This document shows, one piece after another, positions 37,301 to 49,615 of a stretch of 64,000 nt of DNA (the stretch's first letter is position 1; each line of letters begins with the position of its first letter). Where the stretch lies: positions 34,043,470-34,107,469 of the forward strand of contig OX393578.1 of assembly GCA_947652605.1 (NCBI GenBank), read 5' to 3'. The stretch comes from Elmis aenea (taxonomy: Eukaryota > Arthropoda > Insecta > Coleoptera > Elmidae). Below the pieces are notes generated by a model, which made no database searches, was not told where the DNA came from, and saw only the letters and a program-made list of their open reading frames with translations. Made by a program: the position numbers and the translations under genes.

Positions 37301-40300
37301 ATGTGTGATGATATAATGTAGCAAAAACTAATAATATCATAATTATTTTAGGGTCCTTTTAATGACTAAATAAAGTATTGTTCCTTTAAAAACTGTTAGT
37401 TTTTGCACACGTTTGAATTGCACGTATCATTTTGCTTGTTTTCAAATATTGTTAAATTATCGTACCTGGTATTGTTACTAATATATTTTTAGTGTGTACC
37501 ATTTAGTACATTCTTTAAACTTTAATAAATACATTATAATCAAACAATGTATGTTAGTGCCTTACTTAGCAACGTTTACATTAACACTTTACCTACCCAC
37601 CGCTGCTGGCTGTACTTGGTGTACAGGGTGGTCCAAATTCGATGGGATTGCATGGGTATCTCGGTTAATATTTAAGATAGAGAAACGGTTAAATTATCAA
37701 AAATGTGCAGTTTTTTGAGACAAACTCAGAACCGTTTTCAAAAATATTCTATCATTTCCGGTTTTCGAGTTATCGAATAAAAAGTGTTTTTTTGTCATAT
37801 TAATAATGTGTCATATCTCCGTTATTGTTGTAAATATCAAAAATATTTATTAAGATTATTTTTGGATATTTTTATGTTTAATTTGATTATACTAAAAAAA
37901 AAATTTTTACGCTCGCCGTTAAAAAGTTATGACACAAACTTACCTTTTCTTTAAATGGAAACGATAGTTGGCTATGACCTATTTAAATTCCTCATTTTTT
38001 TCTCATTTTAAATATGTAAGGGTTGATGTATTTATTTTCAACAATACGCAAGTTATGAAGGTTTTTTAGGTTTTTTTAAAAAGAAAATCATAGTAGGCTG
38101 TGAAAACAAAAAATAAACAAGGTGTAAAACCTTATAAAACTCATGTGGTACAAGTTACCAAGGTTTTTTTAATTTGTTATTGAGATAAATACGAAATTTT
38201 TTGAACATAAGATAAACAACAATATCCTACATTACTGCTGATACCGACTATATCGTTGTGTTCTTATTTTCAAATATTTACAATGTTTATCTCCACAACA
38301 AATTAAAAAACCTTGGTAACTTGTACCACATGAGTTTTGTAAGGTTTTACACCTTGTTTGGTTTTTGTTGTTGTTACTTTTGATCGAATTCGTCGAATTT
38401 TGAGGATTACCTACTTGTTAATTTAGAAAGTGCCAAATTTTCGAGAAAAAGTAATTACTCGAAAACGGTCAGATTTAGGCCTATATGACCTTTCACATTG
38501 TATAAAGTAGGTACATTTAAAGAGGAATCCAAAAATGTAGTAATATACAGGGTGTTCTATTTAAAATAACTGGGTTGGTTGCCATAGCAAATAAACCGTA
38601 AAGAACAAAACAAAATCGAGTGTACCATAAAACGCAAAAAAGATAGCGATGCATCTTTCATAAAAAATCATTTTGTTGTTAAATCAATACTTTAGAAGAT
38701 AAAAGCGGTATATCATAACGTTTTATGTTAAAATTGACTTTTTTTTTAATAAACTTTAAAGGTTTATAACTCGATAACTATCGAGTTTTGGACTATGGTT
38801 TATATAACATTTTTTGCTTAAATTTACTCAAGGAACATGCTCCTTAAGTTTGGCCGTTTGTTCATGCTACACCCTGTATTATAAGGATATGGGAAGCTTA
38901 CCATAAAATCTAACAACTGACAGAATAACAAGAAATTTGTTGCCTTGGCAACCGTTAGATATGGAGAGTAACGAATGAATCTATAAACGCTGGCAGAAAA
39001 AGCCTATTAATAGAATACCGGCCGGTAAGCGCTGGCAGAAAAAAAAAGCCGATTAATAGGCTCCCGGTCGATAAGCGCTGGCAGTAAAAGCCATATTAAT
39101 AGGCTTCTGGTAATCTGGTATGTAGTGTTAATATGGAGATATTATAAATATCCACGCTATTCAAGCCACGTCTGAATGAACCACCTCACCATCTATCTTA
39201 TGCTCTGGTACATCAAAATGCAAAATGTATTATACAGGGTGTTTCACTTTTCCATGGGACACTATTGCTATCTCCGTAAATAATGAAAATACAAGGTTGG
39301 TTAAGTGGGACAAAAGTTAGCTATTTAGGGGTGTATTTTAAGCAAGATATTGTTTTGTTTAAAAATTCCATGGCTTGCGTGATATAACGAAAAAACCGAA
39401 ATCGGTCAACATTTTAAAACTCAAATATCTCGGCCATCGTTGCTAATACACAAAAATGCAAAAAAAAATGTTTGTGGATTTTTTTTACTATAAGATGGCG
39501 ATAGTCAGGTTTTTATTTATAAATTACCGTGCGAGATATTTGACAAAACAACTTTTTTTCAAATGGCAGTCGTAGTAGGTGATGACTTAGATTTAAAGAT
39601 TATTTTTTCTCTTTACAATGATATAATATTTTATGTCTATTTTAAAAAATAAGCGAAATAACCTAAAAAAATGCAAAATCCTAAGATAAAAATCAAGGTT
39701 GCCATGGATTAAAAAAAAAACAATAACCGACTGCAATTGTTTTATTTAGACCCTTGCATGTCTATTATAATAATTGTGTTATCTGGAAATAATGTAAATC
39801 AACATGTGAATATTTTAAATCTTTTTTGCTAGTCTTATGGTGCCTGTACACCTGAGAGTAAAGTACTCTCGAGAGTAGCGTCGCCAAGGATACAGCCAAT
39901 CGCGAGTTACTCTCAGGGGCTGTATCCTTGGCGACGCTACTCTCGAGAGTACTTTACTCTCAGGTGTACAGGCACCATTAGTAAGAGGTACCTATAAAAT
40001 ACATTCATATTAGGTATGACTATTAGTATGATCATTTTAATTTCGCATTGCATTTGTTTTAATGTCACTGTTTAAATAGTGACATAATGGACAAGCAAAG
40101 GTCGAAATAAAACAATTGAAGTCGGTTATTGTTTTTTTCCCATGGTAAACTTGATTTGTATCTTAAGATTTTGCATATTTTAGGTTATTTCGCTTATTTT
40201 TGTGTATTAGCACGAATCCGGGCCCCGGGAATTAGTCCCGTCTACCGCCCCCCCCCTGCCCCCTGCGATAGGCCCTGCGTATGGGACATAACCATTCTGT

Positions 40301-43300
40301 GTTGAATATTAATTCAACTTCAAATGGTAAATTTAATTTAATATTTTAAGACTAGCCCTTGGTAAGTGTCAAATTTTGAACACGCCGAATATAATAATAT
40401 TAATAATAGTAGGTTATTGCTTGCAATAAAAAAAAGCTGTTGATTTCAAACGCTTTATTGAATGTAAGGAAATAATACATATACATACATCGCAATAATA
40501 GATAAAAACATTATTGTTTACTCTTTATTCCGATGGTTAAGGTTAAGGATTAAGTTTAGGTTTTACTGGGATTTTTCTCACGCTGCATCCTCTTTAGACG
40601 TCAAAATTTCCCAAATTCCTTTTGCTGAAAAATCAAAATTGCTATTACATGTATCATCATTTTGTGGCACCTCAGCTACTGAGGCTCAGTATTTAGAATT
40701 CGCCACAATTAGAAGGCATTCATTAGCTGCTAAACTCGTATACAGGGTGTAGACTTGGATCACGCAACATGGCAATTTCAATGGTAAAATTTTAAAAGTT
40801 TTATATTATCTTCCCTAATTATTTTAGAAAAAAAGTGCAAATACATGTTGCGTGATCCAAGTCTACACCCTGTATACGAGTTTAGCAGCTAATGCCTTCT
40901 AATTGTGGCGAATTCTAAATACTGAGCCTCAGTAACTGGGATTTACTCTGATTACAAAACCGATGTTCACATTGATTAATTACTTGAGTAACTGTTTTCG
41001 TTTACTGGGAAAGAATTTTATACCTATAGGTACTGTTTTTAATTCCAAGTTTGTGAAATCATGACAGATTTATTTTGTGTGGATTTTGTTATGTTTTTCG
41101 CCCATCTTTCACATTGGTGACGAATTAATTTCATTTTACTATAACGAATATTGTTTTAGTAAAATGACTAAAATTATAGTTTTGAATAAAAGACCAAATG
41201 TGTAATTTTGTACAGTAATGTTGAATTTCGTGGTATTACAATTTGTTAAATGTTAAAAATTCTCTGTACAGGGTGGTCCAAATACGATGGGACTAGTCAA
41301 GATAGAGAAACGGTTAAATTACTAAACATGTGCAGTTTTTTAAGATAAAGTTAGAACCGTTTTCAAATATTTTATCATTTCCGGTTTTTGAGTTATTAGA
41401 GGAAAACTGTTTTTTTTTTTTTTGTTATATTTATAATGTGTCATACCTATCTCTCTTATTGTTGTAAATACCAAAAAAGTTTATGGGGATTATTTTTAGA
41501 TATATTTATGTAGATTTTGATAGTAATAAAAAAAAATTTTTCGGTCGCCATTAAAAAGTTATGACACAAATTTACCTTTTTTTAAATGGAAGCTATAGTT
41601 GGCTTTGACCTATTTAAATTTCTTATTTTTTCCTATTCCAAATATATAAGGGTCGATGTGTTTATTTTCAATAATACGCAAGCTACAAAGGTTTTTTAAT
41701 TTAAAAAAAAAACAAAAACAAAAAGTAGACTGCGAAAACAAAAAAAAAACAAGAAAAACCGGAAATGATAGAATTATTATTAAGCGAGATACCCATGTAA
41801 TCCCATCGAATTTGGACCACCCTGTACAGTAATACAATAATTGTAATGTAATTGAAAGCAAGTATTTTAGTGGATATTTCTAAATTTTGCTGAAAACACA
41901 GAAGAGTTGAATAACGTAAAGTAAAATATGAATTTGAGAAAATAAAATCATTTTTAAATGTTACTTTAAAATCAAAAACTTGCTTTGTTTTTTCCACTTA
42001 AAAATACAGTGTGATTAGAGTTATGCGCGAAATTACCAGTAGGTAATCTAAAATTAATTACGGACATGAATTTAGGCAGAGGTTAATCTTCAAACCAAAT
42101 AAGCTTATCAGTGACTAAGCATCTGTCAACGTCTAACACGTTTTAACTAATCTTCCATTAAGTATTTAATCACTATTAATATAGTTAATAAGCTTTTTTG
42201 ACCCCAGAAATAAATGCAAAATATTACTTACACATCCAACAAACGAATGATTGTGGATATGCACATACTGTTCCATAAAACATTGCTTCTTTGTGATTCT
42301 CTCTATCCATGTTAAGGCACACGTTTAGGCTTTCAAGTTCTTCGTCGTAAGTGTCGTTTTTAATTGTTTTATGAGATAATTCTGTCTTACTCTCAGAATT
42401 TTTCCATTTACCGTCTTGATAAGTTGCTCCTATCCAAAGATGTTGCACTGTCGTACGATTTTCACCCATCACGTATAACAAGTGATCTGTTCTTTTTGAG
42501 CTATCCATTTCAACAAGCTTTACTCCTTTTTCCAAGTTTTTACATTTATTGGAGGCATCTTGCCAAGGCAGTTTATACATATACAATCGATAAACATCGT
42601 TATCAAAAACTAGATCTCGATGGTCGTCTGCCTCATTTAATTGTGTTTTATAACATATATACGGTCTTACTCGATGACATCTAGCTTCAACGAATAAAGC
42701 ATTGTTTTCTTCTACGTGCCTGTCGAGAAGTAAGCAGCCGTCGGGTTTCATTTTGTGATTATGTCTCCAAGGTGGGTAATTTGTTGCTTGATTTCTAGTT
42801 GAGTTTAACACCAAATTTTCTGCCTCAAATTTGTAGGCATTTCCTAGCCAGCGACCTCCGATCCAGGCATTTTCTAAACTAGGTCTGCCAATCAATAAAT
42901 ATCTTGCTAGATTTTTAGCTTCTGCCTCATTGGACACAACTGCGAGTTTAGAATTTTTATCGTACTTAAAACAATTTATTGATGCATTTTCGTACGATAC
43001 AAGGTCTTGGAAAATCTTAAAATGTTTATCACCAATTTTAATCCACCCAGGATGTGTCGAACCGTTGTTTCCAGATCCACCAGCTTAAATATTATTAAAA
43101 TTAATTTAAATATCTGAGATCAATCCTCTCATCAGTCATATAACAATTAACGTTGTAGATAAAAATAAAAAAATATGTTATGTTATTGTTATTTGTAGAT
43201 ACAGAGTGATCTAAAAGAAGTGTTCATATTATAGGGAACAGTTAAATATTAAAATTTGAGTCAAAATTATGAATATACCTGTGACACTTAATAATATTAA

Positions 43301-46300
43301 ATACAGACTTTTTTTCATAACTCTGTAATTCTTGAGAATCGGACACTAGTGTGTCACCATTTCTGACTAACATGAGAATAATTAATCATATCGTAAAGTT
43401 ATGAACACATCTTTTAAATCACCATGTATATACTTTTTATTGTTAGGTAGTTTATATTATTAAAAAATTTAGAGAAGTACATTTAGTGATTTATCATAAG
43501 TACTTACGTATATTAATATCGTTCACAATTCTTGAAGTATACAAAATATATTTTTTAGTTTTAACAAATAAATAATAACATGAAAGGCTTTGATATCAAT
43601 ATTTTCAATGTATTAGTTTACAAAGTGCTCTTAACTTAGCAACACTAATAAAATAAATACAGTCTATTTGGTTTTGGGGATGAGAGAAAGATTTGTTTTA
43701 TACTTTAAGTGTATAATGCAGGTTATTATTATACTTGAACTTTATTCCAAATATTATTAATGCAAAACGGTAGTAAGGTATAACTTGGTAAATATTTTGG
43801 AAATAGTATACTACATATACATAGCATGAGTTGTAAGAAGCGTAATTGCTTTACAATTCGAGTTTTGTACTATATTTTTTCTACAACCACATACTATGCA
43901 AATATGATTTTATCAGCTTTTTTGCCAATAGCAAACACACTTAAATGTATGTCCGTTCGGTGTCAATTTTGACGTGAGTCTACTATGATAATATTTAGAA
44001 AACTGTAATTTTTGCTTACCATGCATAAGAACCCGTGATAAGGACCCTCTTACTATGCATGCAGGTTAGGTTTGACATGAATCTACTTTCATAATTTCTA
44101 AAAACTGTACTTTTCGCGTAAGAACCCTCTTACTATGCATGCAAGTTGTACAGTAATAGTCATTTAACAAAGTGGTCGTAGAAAAACTGGTTACGAGCCA
44201 TTTTCCCAAACATAAATATGGAATTTAAATGAGATTTTAAATTTTATTTTTCCAGTTAGAGCACAATCTAAATTTGTTTTGATGTTGACTGTCAATATGA
44301 GTTACCTGTACGCTGTATGTTAAGTCGGTCTACAAAAGTATAATATATGTATTAGGTACATACCTGGACGTTCACATATTGCAGATCTGAGCCCATGGCA
44401 TGGCAGGGGTACATAATTTGGTTCATCGTGGTCTTTTCTCATAATCGATAAACATTCCTTCGGTTCCTCATTTCCCAGAGTTGAATTAATAAAAAGATCT
44501 AGATTGTTTTTCTCCAATAGTTTGCGAATGCCTTGCCATTTCCAGTTTTGTTGTTTTGGTGCAACTCCTTTTTTCCAAATACACTTAGCATTTATCCACA
44601 TGTGATCAAGTATGAAATTGGTCTCTGCAAGTGCTTCTGCTAAGAATTTTGCAATGTCTGGTCCGAAATTGGAAGCTAGTTGACCTTTGTATATACTTCT
44701 ACACATTAGGTCAGCCTGATTCCATGGCAGTTGATTACTTATGAATAAATACTCCATTTGTCCGTGTCGAAATAAATCTTCAAATTCAGACTGTGGGATG
44801 GGCTCTGCAAAACAATACATTTTTAGGTCAAAAATGTATTACATAAAACTATGTTGCTCTTTATTGGAAAACATTAATTTCAGTTTGAGCATTTGAAACA
44901 TGAATTAATATATATGATTTTATTTGATCATCAATGTAAATTAAAGTGTACGAACAAATATTTTAGGTTTTCTGTGTTTTTAATACGGACGAGTTAGGAA
45001 CGCCTTACACAATATTGAAAAATAATTTGATTTGAAATACAAAAAAATGCAAACAAAATGTACAGAGTGTTTCATTAAAAGGACGCATCGGTACGTAAAA
45101 ACAACACCTTCTGCATAGCTGCAAACAAGTTATGTAATTAATGACCACAATGAATTTTTATTTGGAAATGTTTTTAAATAGTTGCTAATAATAGAGCTAT
45201 CGAATAATCCGTCTTGGTTGGCACTAACCTTTCATTTTTTATTTTTGAGACATTGCCCTTAATTCAACTTTTTCTAATGGGCCGTCAAGTTGGCTTTGGA
45301 ATAGTTAAATGTGCCCTTTTCTCTCTTTTAAATGAGATATCACGCCATATCTATTTTCATAAATAACTCAAAAGCCCGAGGAATTAATTTTAGACTTTTA
45401 AAAATATATTGCAGCTCTCACACTTAAGAATAATTAATCTAATTTAAGCATACACCTTTGCTTATAATAAGTGATATTCCCATGCTGGAAATGTTATCTG
45501 AGACAACCTGTATATGATTAATAATGTCATAAACATAAATGATTAAATTGTTTCGTTTTTATTTCATGTTATCGATGAACTTAACAACACATAATTCTAT
45601 GCTTAGTTTAGTTTTTCCTGAATTTTAAATTATAAGGACGTATCGTTAATCTACTTTTTACAATAAATTGCTTTTAATAAAATTCTCTCGCTATTCATCT
45701 TCGACGAGTCGGTTCCAGTAATAACATTTGGTGGCAGCGCAGCGGTGCGATCAAGCAATGAATAAAATAAAATAAAGAAATAATTAAATAAATAAATGAG
45801 TGAAAAAAACCAATCATTCAATCTAAATCGAGAGAGTAAAATAATAATATAAAAAATGTATACAGGGATGCGCAAAAGTATGAAAACAGACAAATATCTA
45901 GAATACTATTGCCGATATAGGTAGTAACGAAATTTTGTATCAACTGCCGTGCAATTGGCAGTCTCACGAGAAAAGAAGTACTTTGCTCACTTGTTGTGTA
46001 AATAACTATTTCAGGCCGTTGCTAAGGGTAACGGCCTGAAAAGTTACTTTTTAGGCCGTTGCTAAGGATAACGCCGGTAATGGAGTACTTTATGGCTTCT
46101 AACAGCTGTTTCTAGTACGATCGCACAAAATAGTTATTCATGTATCAAGGCCAAAAAGTGTAACTTTTTCGGCCGCGTCTGGTTTGCTGGCTGAGACGTA
46201 GTCGAAGCCAGCAAACAGGCAAGGCCGAAAAAGTACGTTTTGGCCGAGGTGCATATTACATTTTTTGTGCGATCGAATTAAAAACAATTTAAATTTTTAG

Positions 46301-47869
46301 TATTTTTCAAAAATATAGGTTAGAAACTACGTGACATTCTGTCACTGACAGATGACGGCGTATGCTGTTAGCTTTAATGCAAATTTACGCTGTAGCGGCC
46401 GAAAAAGTTACTTTTCAGGCCGTTGCTAAGGGTAACGGCCTGAAAAGTTACTTTTTAGGCCGTTGCCATGCAGTACTTTATGGCTGCCAACGCGTCCGTC
46501 AAACAGCTGTTTCTAGTATGATCGCACAAAAATAAGTTTATTTAAAAATCTGTTATTTTATTATGTACAAAGAATCTCTTTTGTAGAAAAGCTAGATTAA
46601 TTTCAAGATTTTTCGTCTTTGATAACAAGGTAATTGATTTTTAAGTACACTTATTTATGTAGTCATTTTTTTAAACTTTATTGTTACTTTGTCAGATTAG
46701 TGCTTTATATTTAAAATCACTTAATGTAATTGCCTTAAATATCGCAGGCATAACTTACCAGGAAACGACTCTTTAGCATCTGATTTTTCTTTAGTTTCTG
46801 TTTGGTTTGTATTACTTAAAACTCTTGAAGTTTGTGGATAGTTTGGATCATTTGTTCTTATTTTAGTTCCTGGTTGGTTTGAATTAGTTGAAACTGTTGA
46901 ACTTTGTGAATCGTTTGAATCACTCGTACTTATTTCAGTTTCTGGTTCGTTTGAATTAGTTGAAACTTTTGAAGTTGGTGAATCGTTTGAATCACTCGTA
47001 CTTACTTCAGTTTCTGGTTGGTTTGAATTAGTTGAAACTGTTGAACTTTGTGAATCGTTTGAATCACTCGTACTTATTTCAGTTTCTGGTTCGTTTGAAT
47101 TAGTTGAAACTTTTGAAGTTGGTGAATCGTTTGAATCACTCGTACTTATTTCAGTTTCTGGTTCGTTTGAATTAGTTGAAACTTTTGAAGTTGGTGAATC
47201 GTTTGAATCACTCGTACTTACTTCAGTTTCTGGTTGGTTTGAATTAGTTGAAACTTTTGAAGTTGGTGAATCGTTTGAATCACTCGTACTTACTTCAGTT
47301 TCTGATTGGTTTGAATTAGTTAAAACTTTTGAAGTTGGTGAATCGTTTGAATCACTCGTACTTAATTCAGTTACTGGTTGGTTTGAATTAGTTGAAACTT
47401 TTGAAGTTGGTGAATCGTTTGAATCACTCGTACTTACTTCAGTTTCTGGTTGGTTTGAATTAGTTAAAACTTTTGAAGTTGGTGAATCGTTTGAATCACT
47501 CGTACTTAATTCAGTTACTGGTTGGTTTGAATTAGTTGAAACTTTTGAAGTTGGTGAATCGTTTGAATCACTCGTACTTACCTCAGTTTCTGGTTGGTTT
47601 GAATTAGTTGAAAGTTTTGAAGTTTGTGAATCGTTTGAATCACTCGTACTTACTTCAGTTTCTGGTTCGTTTGAATTAGTTGAAACTGTTGAAGTTTGTG
47701 AATAGTTTGGTTCACTTGTACTTATTGTAGTTTCTGGTTGGACTAATCCAGTTAAAACTCTTGGACCATTTATATCTTGATTGTTTACAGCAGTTTCTTG
47801 AGTTAAAGTCAATAAGACACTATTTAACCAAAGCAGCAAAACTGCCAAACTTGTTTGTCGTGTCTTCAT
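31351..47869 (-). CDS. Secreted mucin-like protein with six C-type-lectin-like domains
   Basis: Exons are 47869-46759, 44804-44364, 43083-42232, 35213-34980, 32605-31919 and 31832-31383, all with GT/AG junctions and all in phase 1, as expected for module-shuffled extracellular genes. Exon 1 gives a signal peptide (hydrophobic AVLLLWLNSVLLTL) and a 13-unit Ser/Thr-rich array. Exon 2 holds one C-type-lectin-like domain (CTLD), exon 3 two, exon 4 with the first part of exon 5 a fourth (WIDGIRDEKTG continues as GIWKW), the rest of exon 5 a fifth and exon 6 a sixth. About 1,258 residues are visible. Domains keep the WIG/WxW cores and paired cysteines, but I see no EPN or QPD with WND calcium/sugar site; four instead share a PPW motif. 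The 3' end is uncertain: reading through the last donor gives ARKYLFTVIKF and a stop at 31351, while splicing to an unseen exon is also possible. No membrane segment is seen. A role in gut lining, immunity or secretion is inference only. Confidence 0.8.
35483..36170 (+). pseudogene. Internally deleted non-LTR retrotransposon
   Basis: The left part encodes the linker before reverse transcriptase (KKDWMNDEILSLMEESRR, then EEWFNAKCQEIELL) with a stop inside. The right part encodes a C-terminal segment (VKRRKLEYLGRIMRHSEKY, then broken frames resembling SWLKNLRTWY and ALWVANIR). The reverse transcriptase itself is missing. It lies in intron 3 of the lectin gene, opposite strand. Confidence 0.65.
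36436..37135. mobile_element. piggyBac-type MITE, 700 bp
   Basis: TTAA at 36432-36435 and 37136-37139 flank the inverted ends CACGTTAAGCGCC and GGCGCTTAACATG. Subterminal GTATCCATATGGATAC, GGCCCATTGGGCC and GTATCCAAATGGATAC dyads match the 163-bp copy at 8872. It lies in intron 3 of the lectin gene. Confidence 0.85.
37624..38114. mobile_element. CAGGGTGGTCC element, copy 2, left part only
   Basis: Starts CAGGGTGGTCCAAATTCGAT after TA and follows the left portion of copies 17614 and 41269. It loses its right arm where the 38116-38360 palindrome begins. Confidence 0.75.
38116..38360. mobile_element. MITE with about 70-bp inverted arms
   Basis: CAAGGTGTAAAACCTTATAA at the left is inverted at the right end, continuing through CATGTGGTACAAGTTACCAA and AATTTGTTATTGAGATAAA with few mismatches. 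It appears to have inserted into the 37624 element. Confidence 0.8.
38548..38876. mobile_element. CAGGGTGT-bounded segment
   Basis: CAGGGTGTTCTATTTAAAAT at the left and GCTACACCCTG at the right are each next to TA. Inverted pairing does not extend beyond the last eight bases, so this may be two unrelated termini rather than one element. Confidence 0.35.
39235..40216. mobile_element. CAGGGTGTTTCAC fold-back element, right end lost
   Basis: Begins CAGGGTGTTTCACTTTTCC. AAGCGAAATAACCT, CAAGGTTGCCATGG and AATAACCGACTGCAATTG in the left arm recur inverted at 40100-40210. The right terminus is missing. A perfect palindrome (39837-39978) sits in the middle. Confidence 0.7.
39837..39978. mobile_element. 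Perfect 61-bp inverted repeat MITE
   Basis: Arms 39837-39897 and 39918-39978 are exact reverse complements, beginning ATGGTGCCTGTACACCTGAG. The 20-nt loop is AATCGCGAGTTACTCTCAGG. Absence of any mismatch suggests a recent insertion or ongoing homogenisation. Confidence 0.9.
40678..40933. repeat. Long palindrome with an inner CAGGGTGTAG pair
   Basis: Arms 40678-40771 and 40843-40933 match inverted, differing by one 4-nt insertion. Inside each arm is CAGGGTGTAGACTTGGATC next to TA, so either a MITE inserted into an older palindrome or the whole is one element with a CAGGGTG motif 65 bp from its ends. Confidence 0.85.
41269..41824. mobile_element. CAGGGTGGTCC fold-back element, copy 3
   Basis: Complete copy with TA on both sides. 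The ends are CAGGGTGGTCCAAATACG and GAATTTGGACCACCCTG. It matches 17614-18166 through most of its length. It lies in intron 3 of the lectin gene. Confidence 0.85.
43202..43426. mobile_element. Short fold-back element
   Basis: CAGAGTGATCTAAAAGAAGT at the left pairs with ACATCTTTTAAATCACCATG at the right with a few mismatches. It is non-coding, in intron 2 of the lectin gene. Confidence 0.55.
45640..45800 (+). mobile_element. Possible LTR-retrotransposon LTR/primer-site remnant
   Basis: The word ACATTTGGTGGCAGCGCAGC (from 45724) looks like the junction between an LTR and a tRNA primer-binding site in Gypsy-like elements. AATAAA-rich DNA surrounds it. No gag or pol frame is present. It lies in intron 1 of the lectin gene. 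Confidence 0.3.
46014..46531. repeat. Direct repeat of about 115 bp, 400 bp apart
   Basis: Copies at 46014-46130 and 46417-46531 share AGGCCGTTGCTAAGGGTAAC, GTTACTTTTTAGGCCG, AGTACTTTATGGCT and ACAGCTGTTTCTAGT. Each copy holds the dyad GGCCGTTGC-n-GGTAACGGCC. Between them is a stem TTTGCTGGCT/AGCCAGCAAA. This is probably a composite MITE just inside intron 1 of the lectin gene. Confidence 0.7.
46802..47737 (-). repeat. 72-bp coding minisatellite (13 mucin-like units)
   Basis: Thirteen in-frame 24-residue units (residues 45-356 of the lectin protein). Each begins PETEVSTSDSNDS (variants PVTEL, PETEI, SETEV), continues PTSKV or QSSTV, and ends STNSNQ/E. Edge units are degenerate (PETTISTSEPNYS, PGTKIRTNDPNYP). 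Alternation of PETEV...VSTNSNQ with PVTEL...VLTNSNQ shows a 144-bp higher-order duplication. Ser/Thr density implies heavy O-glycosylation, and NDS triplets are possible N-sites, though often followed by Pro. Confidence 0.95.
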
Positions 47870-49615
47870 TTTATGATCGAGTGATTATGCCATACACAGC
47901 ACATACTTTTATAAGTCTAGTTAATTATTATTATCGAGATATTTCGTACCACTTTCATTAAAGTATGCAACAAAACCGTACTTTGCCGTACATGTTTTTA
48001 TGTTCAATGCTAGGTACCATTATTCACTTAAAATAGCTTGAAAAACATTGCAAATTATTTATTTTTCGAACACGATAACTTGCGCAGTTTGTCACTTTCC
48101 ATGCAAAGAATATTTAACGGAGTTAATAATTCTTACGATATGGTACTTTTGTGAAAACCTTTTAAAATTTTTAATCTTGAAAACGACCTCTCCCCCGTAC
48201 AATTCGTTAATATTAGGCTTAAATAAATTCTCAATATGGGTCAACATTTGGAAACGATAAGTCAATCTTGTCGTCGACTAAAGTAAATTGGTTGAAAATA
48301 ATTTTGTAAAACTTAAAAGTGAAGTTTTGTATTGTTTTTATTGAATAAGTATTTTTGCTAAGATAGTCTAGTAAATTAAAAATTTGTTTCTTGAGCATTA
48401 AACAAGAAGCTGCTTTTTAAAAATTAAATTTTGGTTTATTTTTGATTTAATGTTTTACTTTTACATTAGTCAAAATTTGCGTTGAATGACAAAACTTAAT
48501 TGTCTTTTGTTTCATGGCACTCTTTAGCTTCATAGGTAGTTTTTATAATGAATTTTATTTGTTTTGAGCTTAAATATCAAAATAAATATATTAAACCTTA
48601 TATCATTGAAAAGAGGGAAAAAATGCTTTTTTATGAGGTCATGGCCAACGATGGTTTCCATTTAAAAAAATGCAAGTTTGTAATTTATCTAAGAATTTAA
48701 TAAATATTGAAACAAATGAATGTTTTTATTTTCTAGTGCGTAAAAAATCTACAACTTTTTTCCCAACAAAATTTTTGTACCATCAAGTATAACCGAGTTA
48801 TTAACGATCTAAGAAAATGCCTATTTTGATTTTTGTTAATTATCTAGCGTGTCATGGAAATTTTTAAAAACATTAAAGCATCATTGAATAGGTCTCTCCA
48901 AAAATAGAACAATTTGTCTAATTTCAACTTCCTTGTAGCTCTTACCGTTTACGAGATCCCAATAGTGGCCCTTGTATGTGGACCACCCTGTATATATATC
49001 ACCAGGACCCTAGGCCCGGGCTTACTCAGCCTATACGGAAATCCGTAACTGGAAATTACTAATTTTAATTGATAACAAGGAACACTTGTTAATATTTTTA
49101 TTTAATAAAAGTCGTGCACAACACTACAATTCTAAAACATCTTACTAAAACAGTTTTTAATAGTTCAAACTTCAAACTGGTCTTTTAGGAGGTTTAAAGT
49201 TATCTGAAGAAAATTTTTGCAATTGACGCTAACCTTGGCTTAGGAAATGCAGTTCAGTAATTTTCATTATAAAAATATGAGCTTATTATAATAGACTTCT
49301 AAGTATGGATTGTGTTCCACCGGATATGTGTAATCAAATTCGTTGTTAATGAAATGAAACCTTTTTTGTTTAGGGTAGTTGTAACAGTAGAAAAGATTTT
49401 TGTTAAATCTAAATGGAACAAAAATCGTAAAATCCATAAAATATAAAATTATTAAAACGTAAATGGCTACTTTTTATTCCATATTTATTAATTGTACTGA
49501 TGATTATAAACATGATAAATTAGTTATTAAGATAGAATGATAAAGTGGAACATTGCCATATGTAAAGCAATAGCTTATTACATAAAAAATAGAAAATATA
49601 ATCTTCTTCTATATA

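Noticed and set aside
37494..37718. ORF containing CTGWSKFDGIAWVSRLI
   Set aside because: The same peptide appears on the other strand at 41610-41861 because it reads the CAGGGTGGTCC inverted end; it is a repeat shadow.
46802..47737. CRISPR-like regular repeat spacing
   Set aside because: This is a tandem coding minisatellite without distinct spacers, inside an open frame with a signal peptide in a eukaryotic gene.
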